Assembly: GCA_007258455.2 (NCBI GenBank) | Contig: VDFB02321329.1 | Coordinates: 248,001 to 312,000 of the forward strand | Direction: 5' to 3' | Length of the DNA: 64,000 nucleotides | DNA from: Sequoia sempervirens | Lineage: Eukaryota > Streptophyta > Pinopsida > Cupressales > Cupressaceae | Shown here: positions 12,038 to 22,111 of the stretch, piece after piece | Layout of the letters: each line of letters starts with the position of its first letter | Position numbering within the stretch: the stretch's first letter is position 1 | Translations under genes and position numbers: made by a program | Notes under the pieces: generated by a model | The model's input: the letters and a program-made list of their open reading frames with translations, nothing else | Told to the model about the DNA's origin: nothing | Database searches by the model: none

Positions 12038-12443
12038 CGAATTCAAAATAAGTATTAACATCTATTAATGTTAACAATAATATTATAGCTACTATTGACA
12101 TTAAATAAGTAATGTTAATAAGAAAGCCTATGGGTTAGAGATTTAGAATAATGTTAATATTATTTGATTTGATATTGCATCCAGGTTAATGGGCGGGTGC
12201 ATGAAGTTGGTCGCACTTTTGTGGCCAAATGGGAAAAAAATTGGAAAGACATAACGCGCTCACATTATAACACAAGGGCGTTATGTGATTTTAAAAGAAA
12301 AGAAAAAAGTCAAATGTGTATCATTTGCTCTTTACTATTTCTCAGCTCTTCCCATGGCCAAAAATCCTCACTTTTGCGCTCGCATTCTAGGAGGAAGGAT
12401 TTCTGCAAATTTCATCAAGAACAGTTGGATTTTGTTTGTAAAT

Positions 12444-14668
12444 ATGGCGCCATGACGATGAAGAGATGTGGGAGGTAAGTATTGTTTGCTATTTGTTTTG
12501 AATTTGTTAGTTTGAAATTGATTTTGTTTGTTTTAGGTTAGATTTGATTGGTTTTTTTTTAATTTGTAGGAAATCCTACAAATCCTCAACAAGAAGAGGA
12601 GGTAAATCCTGAATAGCAAAATCCTCAACAAAATCAACCTCAACAACAAAATCAACCTCCCCCACCATTCTCTCAATTCTCCTAGCACTCAAGAAAATTT
12701 GAGTGAAATTGATAACAATAGAAAACAACTTGAGGATTTTATCAGTAGGTTGAGTGATCTAAATGCTTCAACCACAGAAAGAATGCTTCTAGCAAATTCA
12801 TTGAAAGACATGTTAAAAAATGTAGATGCAATCACCCAACAAATATCTGGATGGCAAGATAGGAGGCAGATAGCCAGGGCATATGATGCAGAAAAATTAT
12901 CATATAAACAAGTAAAAGATTTAAAAATTACTAAAGGTGATTTGTGCTCTCTATTCATTGACCCTAAAACAAATCAAAATCTTACCCTCAATGCAAAGAG
13001 GTTTCCTATTCATTGGTGCCACCACCAAGAGATTAAGAACCATTTTTATGAAAGATGGTATATGGTCTTTGATTACCCACCGTGCAATAATTGTGAAGTT
13101 CCCCAATATTTTCTTAGGAAACTATACAGTGAGTTTGTATTGAACCAAATCCCAAATTATTTTGATATGAGGGAGTTCGAGTGGGGGTTAGCTCAGATAA
13201 GCCCGATGCACCCGAGATCCTACACGGGAGACAACCTCTCGCTAGGCCGCCTCATGAGCAGATTGTGATGCCTGTCGTTGCAATGGAGAGTGCCAACATA
13301 GAGACATTGTAGGCAATCACAACTTTGACCCGGAGTGTCATCCATCACACTAGCCCTATTGTACAATGCCATCCAGGGGAGTCTTCAGGTAGTGGCCTTC
13401 GAACCCATGTGTGTCATTCTTGTGGGGTGACTTGTTTGTATGACCCTACCGGCACTCAGGAGGGTGCTACACAAGATCCATATGCTACTATGTAGCATGA
13501 TCCATATGCATCTACGGGGATGGAGAGGATGGCTGACATTTTGCATGATGCATATGGCATTGACACTCAGGTAAAATTCAGCATGTTCATTGAATAATTT
13601 ATTAAATTTTGATTGTGAAATGCAAGATTAACTAATTTAGTTTTACTATTTTAATAAAATTGCAGGGTCACAGTGTAGAGACTGGATACACCAGTCATCC
13701 ACCTACTTATTTTTGCAGTACACCTATCAGTGGGGTATGTAAAGTTAGTAAACAATTATAAACTTATTACATGTGTTAATAGCATTGTTTTACGAATGGT
13801 ATTTTAATATGTGATTTTGGATGTTGAACAGGGTACTGTTGGAGCTTTCAAGGAAACACCTCTGAGTACCAGTAGATTTGATCAAACGTTCACGGAGGTA
13901 ATATAGAATTTAAAAAAAACTTAAGTAATGAATTCTAAGTTTAATAGATTTTTGTAGTTTATATTCATATTGTTGGTTGCCTTGCATTACACATCATTCA
14001 AACTCAAAGCATTACTTCAAATTTGATAATTAATAATCAAAAATATATCTGTTTAATACTTGTACTCAAAACTTTGTTCATTAGATCTCATATGTTATAA
14101 GTCATCACATGGATCGCTATTGTAACTTTTTTGTGATTGAATAATTTGTTGTTTTATTTTTAGATATTGGTGACAAAAACATCGCCAAACGTTACGAGGG
14201 CAATGGATATTGGTGTTTCCTCTGCTATACAATCCTCGATGGCTTTGATAGGGAAGGTATGAGGCAAATTACTAAATTTCAATTTACATTCATTGTTATA
14301 GATGAACTAGTTCTAGTGAAAAATCAAACCATTATTGACTCGTAGTTTAATTCCTATTTGGATGGTTTATACAGGGCTTGAGCACGCCTGAGCATCGGCG
14401 TGCAAATATTTCCATTGAGGAGAGTGATTGTGAGATGGCCGTGAGTGATTATTTTGTTAAATATATTAATTTTTATAATGTAATTTCTATATATTAATGT
14501 CTTTACTTCTTATTGTAACAGTTGAAACTTCACCAGGAGCTAAACACTAGGAGGAGTAGCAGGAGCACTCCTCAAGTACAGTAGAAACAGGTGACAGAAT
14601 TATCGACATCGGATCGCCCAGCAAAGGGAAAGAAAATTGTATTTGAACCAGAGCATGGAGAGAAATGA
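12444..14668 (+). pseudogene. Unknown multi-exon gene, copy 1
   Basis: Exons inferred from GT-AG borders: 12444-12474, about 12570-13570, 13666-13734, 13832-13897, 14164-14256, 14375-14440 and 14522-14668. Exons 3-6 are 69, 66, 93 and 66 bases, all phase 0. Exon 2 encodes a Q/P/N-rich stretch, a short coiled coil (ENLSEIDNNRKQLEDF), then a conserved-looking region with FPIHWCHHQEIKN and FDYPPCNNCEVP. The C-terminus is short and basic (PAKGKKIVFEPEHGEK). Codon 4 is TGA where copy 2 has CGA, exon 7 has TAG where copy 2 has CAG, and both share a TAG early in exon 2. I do not recognise the family; it may be a transposon accessory ORF. Confidence 0.6.
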
Positions 14669-16292
14669 ATTTTGAATGTACAGAGCCCTTTGTTGTATGC
14701 CTACATGGCAATTTTGTACATATTTTGTGTTGGATATGTTTGACATTGTATGCCTATATGGCATTCTCGTAAGCCTATATGGATATTTTGTAACTATATT
14801 TTATACTTATATCAACATATATTGATGTATGTGTACATGGCTATTTTCTTAATACAAATCTTTTTTATCAATGGTGTCCATATTTGCAAATTATAAATTC
14901 ATGGTTCAGTAGATATGAGTTACGTGTATTCAAGTGTATACTTTACAACTTATGCACATATACTTTTTGACTTACATGTGAACATCAAAAAGTGTGAAAA
15001 TTTATGTGTTTGGAAGTCAAATGTAAGCCAATTTTGCAATTCTCAGTTCTTGCATACTCGATCTTATGGACTTATATTCCTTCCTAGCACATATTGTGAA
15101 TATTTCTCATTTGGTGCAGAAGACAGATTCCTCATTTTTGAACCACTCATAGCAAAGAGATTCACAATAATACTTTAGCATTGGAACACTACTCCATACT
15201 TCTCTTGTCTAGACCATAAAGAATTGAAAATTCTTAATTTGATGCAATGATAGTCAGTGAGATGAGAATTTATATAACCATGCCTATTTTGAAACTTGCA
15301 TCAAATACTGTATCAACAATAACTTAAGAAGTGTTGCATAAGAGTGTTAGGTTTGATAGGCCTTCTCTTCCCTAAGGGAGGAGAGCCTGCATCTTGAATT
15401 TTGAACAAAATTTTAAGAAGCAAACATTTTACCTAAAAGCTTCAAACCTAGATGACATATTTGGCTAAGTCTATCTTGAAAATTATCAATGCATGTTCAA
15501 ACTCTAAAGGAGATTCTCCCTAAAAAGCAAACTTTACCCTTTTTCCCAAGGAAAGAAATTGCAACAAGTTGCATGTGATTTATCTTATTTCTTTCTCACA
15601 GTTCCTGGTCAATCATTCATGGCTCAGGATAGTTCTGTTCCAAGGCAAGGACACCCTAAAAATTAATGGAGATTCTTCTATGATCTGCAAGAAAAAGGTT
15701 TTGGCTCTTTCACAATTTAAATAATTATGTAACATTGTTTTCTTGTTTGCCTTCCACACAGAAAAATGTTCACACTTTTCAAATTGATCAATGATCAATA
15801 ATGGTTGATTGTAAACACTTGACATTTTTATGTTTGAACTTTAATTTATAATTTTGTATCATGGCATTCAAGTAGATCACTAATATTTAAATATTTCACT
15901 ATGAAAGTGGTGGTGTATTTTTGCTATGTTATTTGACTATTAATATGGTGGTGTATTCTGAACTTGATTACTGTTGCAAATATGTATATATTTCTGATTT
16001 TTATATGTTTTTGTATTATCGAACCCAAAACGAACCCAACCCCAAAAAAAAAAATTTCCGAACCAGCGAATCGGGTTCTCGAACCCGATCCTGAACCCAA
16101 AACTGAACTGGTAACTTAGAAAAATTGCTTCACATTTCATAACTAATAACTAGACGCTGATAGATGACAAATTTTCAATTATAATATAGTTTTTACAAAG
16201 TCAGTTCCTAAGCACTTTTTCAATTACTTCACATTGCATAACTAATAACTAGGAGCAGCTACCAATTGCATTTGGTTTTCATGGAATTCTAT
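14669..16292. other. Gene-free part of the duplicated block, copy 1
   Basis: Directly after the multi-exon gene lie short phrases such as 'cctatatggcat' repeated around 14695-14790, probably 3' UTR. No convincing coding region follows. A GAACCC-rich stretch at 16020-16110 contains the inverted repeat atcgggttctcgaacccgat at 16070-16089. Copy 2 has the same stretch at 62715-62800. Confidence 0.5.
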
Positions 16293-16344
16293 GAGACCAC
16301 ATTTCTTTGAGGCATTTTTTCAAATAGTTCACTGCCTTGTCTAT
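16293..16344 (-). repeat. PPR-derived inverted arm, upstream copy
   Basis: This segment is the reverse complement, with one mismatch over about 50 bases, of 16499-16551. On the minus strand it translates to part of a PPR motif (LFEKMPQRNV-like). With 16499-16677 it makes three alternating copies of the same short piece. Confidence 0.7.
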
Positions 16345-16498
16345 ACTGCCACATTTTTCATATATGTTTACCAACGCATTTTTTCAAATAGTTCAAGTGT
16401 TTCCTTGTTGCTATGGTTGAAAGCCTAAAACAAGTGCTTTCGAACAAGCTATGGATGCTTGGAAAAAATCTTTCAAAAGCATAATAGTAAGCAATATC

Positions 16499-16677
16499 AT
16501 AGACAAGGCAATGAACTATTTGAAAAAATGCCTCAAAGAAATGTGGTCTCAATGGTGATGGAATTCCATGACAATCCACGACAATTTTCTTGTCATAACA
16601 TTCGTCATGACATTCCATCACCATGAGACCACATTTCTTTGAGGCATTTTTTCAAAGAGTTCACTGCCTTTTCTATG
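16499..16677 (+). repeat. Near-perfect fold-back (75-nt arms) of PPR origin, copy 1
   Basis: The left arm starts at 16499 and pairs with the segment ending at 16677. Over about 75 bases I count roughly six mismatches and one bulge, with a loop of about 25-30 bases. The plus-strand arm encodes NELFEKMPQRNVVS, a consensus piece of a P/PLS-type pentatricopeptide repeat. The arrangement resembles a young inverted-duplication small-RNA precursor, but no promoter or expression evidence is visible. It is kept in copy 2 at 63259-63437. Confidence 0.7.
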
Positions 16678-18056
16678 CTAACACATTTTTCATACATGTC
16701 TATCAAAGCATTTTATCAAACACTTCATTGCCTTGTTGCTATGGCTAAAAGCCTAAAATAGGTGCTTTCGAACAAGCTATGGATGCTTAGAAAAAATCTA
16801 TCATAGCATAATAGTAAGCAACAAGCTGATGCAATACAAAGATTTCCAAACCAATCAACAACTTAGGGGACTCTTGTCCCAAACTCATCTTGGAGAAGAT
16901 CAAACAAAATTTCAACATTTCATCAAAAATCTACTTTTCATCCACTCAAATTCTCTTATCATTCATCATTCATCCTTCCACAAATCTGTATTCCAATTGA
17001 CTCAATCAAAGCAAAAAACCATTTTAGAAAACTTTGATTCAATCAATTAGATCAACATGCATTTAAAAAACACCATTTTCAACAAGGCACTCTTCCATTC
17101 AATCAATAAATTTAAATTGTCCCAAATAGTCAATCCATCATTACAATTGGCTTTCAGACTTTTACCAGACCATCAAGCACTGCGAACATCATTATTACAA
17201 CTGATACAAATTAGGGACTTGCTCTCTTTTAACTTTGTTCTGACTGAACTTACAATTTCATGTATTATTTTACACCAAGTCTCCTCACTGTCCAATTGTC
17301 AAAACAACATATCTCACTTCTAAACCTTGTCCAAGACTCCATACATTCCTGACACCATCACTTAGACAACATTATCTCAAAATCAACTCACCGATCACTG
17401 TTAGGTCAGACTTATATTCTCTGAGCAGTCAAGGCACTACTTCTCAATGAGACATTCACGCCCTAAATCGGGTAAACCAAACACACATGTTTCAAAACCC
17501 AAGACCCAAAACACTTTTAGAGACCTCTTAATGCCCATGTCCTCATATCAAAAACTCAGAATGACTTATATTGAAGAAATAAGCAGTTTTTAGTCTAAAC
17601 GCTATCAAAAAGGCTACTAAAATAGGTCTAATTTTCAAAGAAGACCCCCTTCAAACATTCCCAAAACACTTAAAACCTCAAAATAGTCATTAGACATAAC
17701 ATAAAAGTCCCAATTTATCCATTTTCAGGGATTAAAAGACTCATTTTTACAGTATATTGACAAACCCTTGTTTATAGGGTGAAAAACTCAAAAATCAATG
17801 AGGGTTTCTTGTATAGGCTACATGCAAACCTCAAAACCTCTGGCCAACCATTGGAACATGCCAAAATACATCTGAAAAGGAATTTGGAAACATCTTCTGA
17901 CCCATGCACTTTTTCTTTCTCCACTATCATGCTGGAAACTGTTCATTTTGACTGGAAAACTCAGAGTTTCTTGTGTAGCAGCAGCTCCTTCAAGGTATTC
18001 TTGCTTTTTCCTCCACTCACAAACATCAAAACATAACAAATAACCTATCCCTAACC
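16678..18056. other. No recognisable gene
   Basis: AT-rich sequence with short ORFs (for example 16829-17050, 17057-17323 and 17818-18126) that show no domain. The part up to about 17240 is shared with copy 2. I see nothing supportable here beyond the duplicated-block membership. Confidence 0.4.
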
Positions 18057-18653
18057 TACTCCACCAATCTACTTGACCTACATTGGTGGAGTAGTGTGGA
18101 AATGCCTTATAAGACTCAAAACTCAATGCACAGGATTTCAGACTGAGCCATAAGAAGAATGCTCAAACAAACATTAAATTTAATGGATTCCTTCCCAAAT
18201 GGATGCAAACAAATGATGATTCCCCAACCTACTAGAAACAATCTAAATTTGAACCCTAAACTCTTGCACAATCCGTACAAGTTAAGAAACAACTGAAAAA
18301 CACAGAAAATAAGCTAAAACATGGAACTCTTTGTTAATTTAATTCTTCCAGAATACAATGATCTCTTTGCTCGGCCTTTACAATGATTTTAAAGAAGTTT
18401 CCAACCATCAAATACCTCTTCATCTTCCTTGAACTACCTATGACTCATCCTCTTCCTTGATTTTCTTGATTTTCTTGTTTTATCTCTTCACGTTCTTTCT
18501 TTTTCTCTCTTTTACATGTTTAGCATTTTGAAAATATTACACTTTGTGATTTTTCATGCCTTGATTACATTTAATTTTGGCATTACATTGAATTAAATAC
18601 ATTTTTCACAACTTAGCCTTTTGAAGGCATTATATGACCTAGGTGTTCCTGCA
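18057..18653 (-). repeat. LTR-like interspersed repeat, copy A
   Basis: On the minus strand this unit begins TGCAGGAACACCTAGGTCAT at 18653 and shares TTCAAAAGGCTAA with the plus-strand unit at 32903. It ends near a 12-bp perfect stem-loop (tactccaccaat / attggtggagta, 18057-18093). The TG start suggests an LTR, but no matching CA end, primer site or target duplication was found. It could be a solo LTR or another terminal repeat. Confidence 0.5.
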
Positions 18654-19054
18654 CCACAAGCTATGGTCTCGTGGTTTTTTTTCACATCAACATGATTTGA
18701 TTCACATTTTTTTCATGTGAAAATCAGCTTGAACCATATTTTGTATTATGGAGCTATATTAAGTTGCCACTTCAAAAACCGATGTAACAATGATACAAAA
18801 TAATGTTTGAGACTACAGGAAGGCATCAAAATGGCTAGTGTACTAAACAAATTATTATGATTTATGATTTATGAATAAAGTTGATAACTCTACTCAGTTG
18901 GATTCTTTTTTCAAAATCATACAAATTGAACCCTAGCATCAATAGACTCTGTATATCAAGCTACCACAATTCAAGTTACATCAGGCCCATATCATTGTGA
19001 CACAACCTGAACAATAGGAGGAATGGCCTATTTCAACATACTACACTCAAAACC

Positions 19055-21728
19055 TTAAGGGATTGATCCGGTTGAACATAGCTCATAGTGATTTTGTGTG
19101 TTTGGGTGCGAAAGAGGACCATGCCTAGCATAAACATGCCTAATCAAATGCGTTGGAATAGTCCGTTTGGTCACACGAGTTACAGAACAAAAATTGCACC
19201 ACCTTGCAACTTTCCACTGCTTGCATTTGACACTTTTTCCATCAACTAAAAATTAGACACCACAGGAAAACCACTCCAAGATAATGAAAACCGAGAGAAA
19301 TTATTGTAGAAAGGCCCAACGTGATCCCATAGGATCAGACAAGAAGTTTACAAGCGTCACGGTGTCCGAGTAACCTCATGTTGAAGTTTGCAGCCATTTT
19401 CCCTTTGGACCCTTAAGGGATCGATCTGGTTGAACGTGCTCAGAGCGATTCTGCATGTTTGGGTATGAAAGAGGACCATGCCTAGCATAAACATGCCAAT
19501 TTGAATGTGTTGGAATAGTCTGTTTGGTCACACGAGTTGCAGAACGAAAATTGCACTACCTTGCAACTTTCCACTGCTTGCATTTGACACTTTTTGCATC
19601 AACTAAAATCTAGACACCACGGGAAAACCACTTCAAGATAATGAAAACCGAGAGAGGTTATTGTAGAGGGGTCCAACACGATCTCATATGATTAGACAAG
19701 AATTTTATAAGCATCACGGTGTCCGAGTAACTTCATGCTGAAGTTTGTAGCCATTTTGCCCTTTAGACCCTTAAGGGATCGATCTGGTTGAACATAGCTC
19801 GAAGTGATTCCGCATGTTTGGGTGTTAAAGAGGACCATTCCTAGTGTAAACATGCCTATTCAGATGCGTTGGAACAATCCATTTGGTCACATGAATTGCA
19901 AAATGAAAGTTGCACCACTTTGCAACTTTCCACTGCTTCCATTTGACACTTTTTCCATCAACTAAAAATTGGAAACTATGAGAAAAACCACTCTGAGATA
20001 ACAAAAACCGACAGAGGTTATTGTAGAGGGGCCCAACATGATCCGATAGGATCAAATGAGAAGTTTTTAAGTGTCACGGTATCTAAGTAACCTCATGCTG
20101 AAGTTTGCAGCCATTTTTCCCCTTTGACCCTCAAGGGATCGATCCGATTGAACGTAGCTCAAAGCGATTCTGCGTGTTTGGGTGTAAAAGAGTACCATTC
20201 CTAGCGTAAAAATTTCTATTTAGACACATTGAAATAGTCTGTTTGGTCACACGAGTTGCAGAACGAAAATTGCACCACTTTGCAACTTTCCACTGTTTCC
20301 ATTTGACACTTTTTCCATCAACTAAAAATTGGAGACTACGAGAAAACCACTCTAAGATAACGAAAACCGAGAGAGGTTATTGTAGAGGGGTCCAACATGA
20401 TCTCATAGGATTAGATGAGAAGCTTATAAGCATCATGGTGTCCGAGTAACCTCATGCTGAAGGTTGCAGCCATTTTTCCCTTTGGACCCTTAAGGGATCA
20501 ATCCCGTTGAATGTAGCTCAGAGCGATTCCGTGAGTTTGGCTGTGAAAGAGTACCATGTCTAGCGTAAAAATACCTATTCAGACATGTTAGAACAGTCTG
20601 TTTGGTCACACGAGTTGCAGAACAAAAATTGCACCACTTTGCAACTTTCCACTGCTTCCATTTGACACTTTTTCCATCAACTGAAAACTAGAGACTACAA
20701 AAAAAACCACTCTGAGATAACGAAAATCGAGAGGTTATTGTAGAGGGGCCCAACATGATCCCATAGGATAAGACGAGAATTTTATAAGTGTCACGGTGTT
20801 TGAGTAACCTCATGTTGAAATTTGCAGCCATTTTGCCCTTTGGACCCTTAAGGGATCGATCTGGTTGAACGTAGCTCGAAGCGATTCCGCGTGTTTGGGT
20901 GCGAAAGAGTACCATGCCTAGTGTAAACATTCCTATTCAGACACGTTGGAACAATCTATTTGGTCACACGAGTTGCAAAATAAAAATTGCACCACTTTGC
21001 AACTTTCCACTGCTTCCATTTGACACTTTTTTCATCAACTGAAAACTGGAGACTACGGGAAAACCACTCTGAGATAATGAAAACCGAGAAAATTTATTGT
21101 AGAGGGGCCCAATGCGATCCCATAGGATTAGACGAGAAGTTTCTAAGGGTCACAGTGTCTGAGTAACCTCAAGCTGAAGTTTGCAGCCATTTTGCCCTTT
21201 GGACCCTTAAGGGATCGATCCGGTTGAACGTAGCTCGAAGCAATTCTGCGTGTTTGGGCATAAAAGAGGACCATTTATAGTGTAAACATGCCTATTCAGA
21301 TGCGTTGGAACAATTCGTTTGGTCACATGAGTTGTGGAATGAAAATTGCACCACTTTGCAACTTTCCACTACTTCCATTTGACACTTTTTCCATCAACTA
21401 AAAATTAGAGACTACGGGAAAACCACTCTGAGATAATGAAAACTGGGAGAGGCTATTGTAGAAGGGCCCAACACAATCCCATAGGATCAGACGAGAAGTT
21501 TCTAAGCGTCACGTTGTCCGAGTAACCTCATGTTGAAGTTTGCAGCCATTTTGCCCTTTGTACCCTTAAGGGATCGATCCGGTTGAACGTAGCTCGAAAC
21601 GATTCCACGTGTTTGGGTATGAAAGAGGAACATTCCTAGTGTAAAAAATTTTATTCAGACGTGTTAGAACAGTTTGTTTGGTCACATGAGTTAGAGAACA
21701 AAAGTTGCATGACTTTGCAACTTTTCAC
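19055..21728 (+). repeat. Tandem satellite, monomer 358-360 bp, about 7.5 copies
   Basis: The landmark ttaagggatcgat recurs at 19055, 19413, 19771, 20131, 20490, 20848, 21207 and 21566, giving periods of 358, 358, 360, 359, 358, 359 and 359. The last monomer stops partway, near 21728. Monomers share phrases such as tttggtcacacgagttgca and tttgcaactttccactgctt and differ by scattered substitutions. There is no coding potential. It is a classic plant satellite-like array inside a transposon-rich region. Confidence 0.97.
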
Positions 21729-22054
21729 AAGGCAAAAAGACACCTAACCTTCAAATCTTGCTTCCAAACTTTTACCAGACCTTGCTACACTTTATTCATC
21801 TTTATTTTGACATGAAAAAAGCTAAAACACCTTCTTACAACATTGTTTAATCATATTTCACAATTTCTTGCACTAGAAGACCAAATTTGCTTGTATGTGC
21901 TAAAACACTAAATCGGGTGTAGCATGCAAACCACAATGAATCTTTATAGGATAAATACATTTTAGGGTACCCATTTTGGCCATTAAAAACATATATAATT
22001 TTTAGATACACTTATTTTGGAACACATGCCTATTGTCCCAACTTCTATGCTTCT
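21729..22054. other. Spacer between satellite and LINE
   Basis: AT-rich sequence without a gene. It ends with aaagagataaaaatgtta (22055-22072), the left target duplication of the following LINE. Confidence 0.5.
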
Positions 22055-22111
22055 AAAGAGATAAAAATGTTAACATAAAGGGGTAAAAAAACTTATTAAA
22101 CCAAGGAGACG

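Larger units (their letters stand above)
6885..17240 (+). repeat. Large direct duplication, copy 1 (>10 kb)
   Basis: From the T at 6885 this block matches 53536-64000 in the same orientation, with scattered substitutions and small indels. The offset grows from 46651 at the left edge to about 46702 near 14915 and 46760 near 16829. The shared content includes the purine/pyrimidine tract, a LINE fragment, a SINE with identical target duplications, the multi-exon gene and the PPR fold-back. Homology still holds where copy 2 runs off the window, so the right edge is unknown and the true unit is longer. Confidence 0.95.

Noticed and set aside
12197..12478. 93-residue ORF overlapping exon 1 of the multi-exon gene
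   Set aside because: It is in another frame from the inferred exon 1, reads through the GT donor and has no domain. Its presence in copy 2 follows from the DNA duplication.
16070..16089. Perfect inverted repeat in GAACCC-rich sequence, possible telomere-like or regulatory site
   Set aside because: The motif is not the plant telomere repeat (TTTAGGG), and copy 2 differs within it. No function can be supported.
19055..21728. CRISPR-like array
   Set aside because: Whole 358-360 bp units are repeated with no unique spacers. This is satellite DNA in a plant genome.
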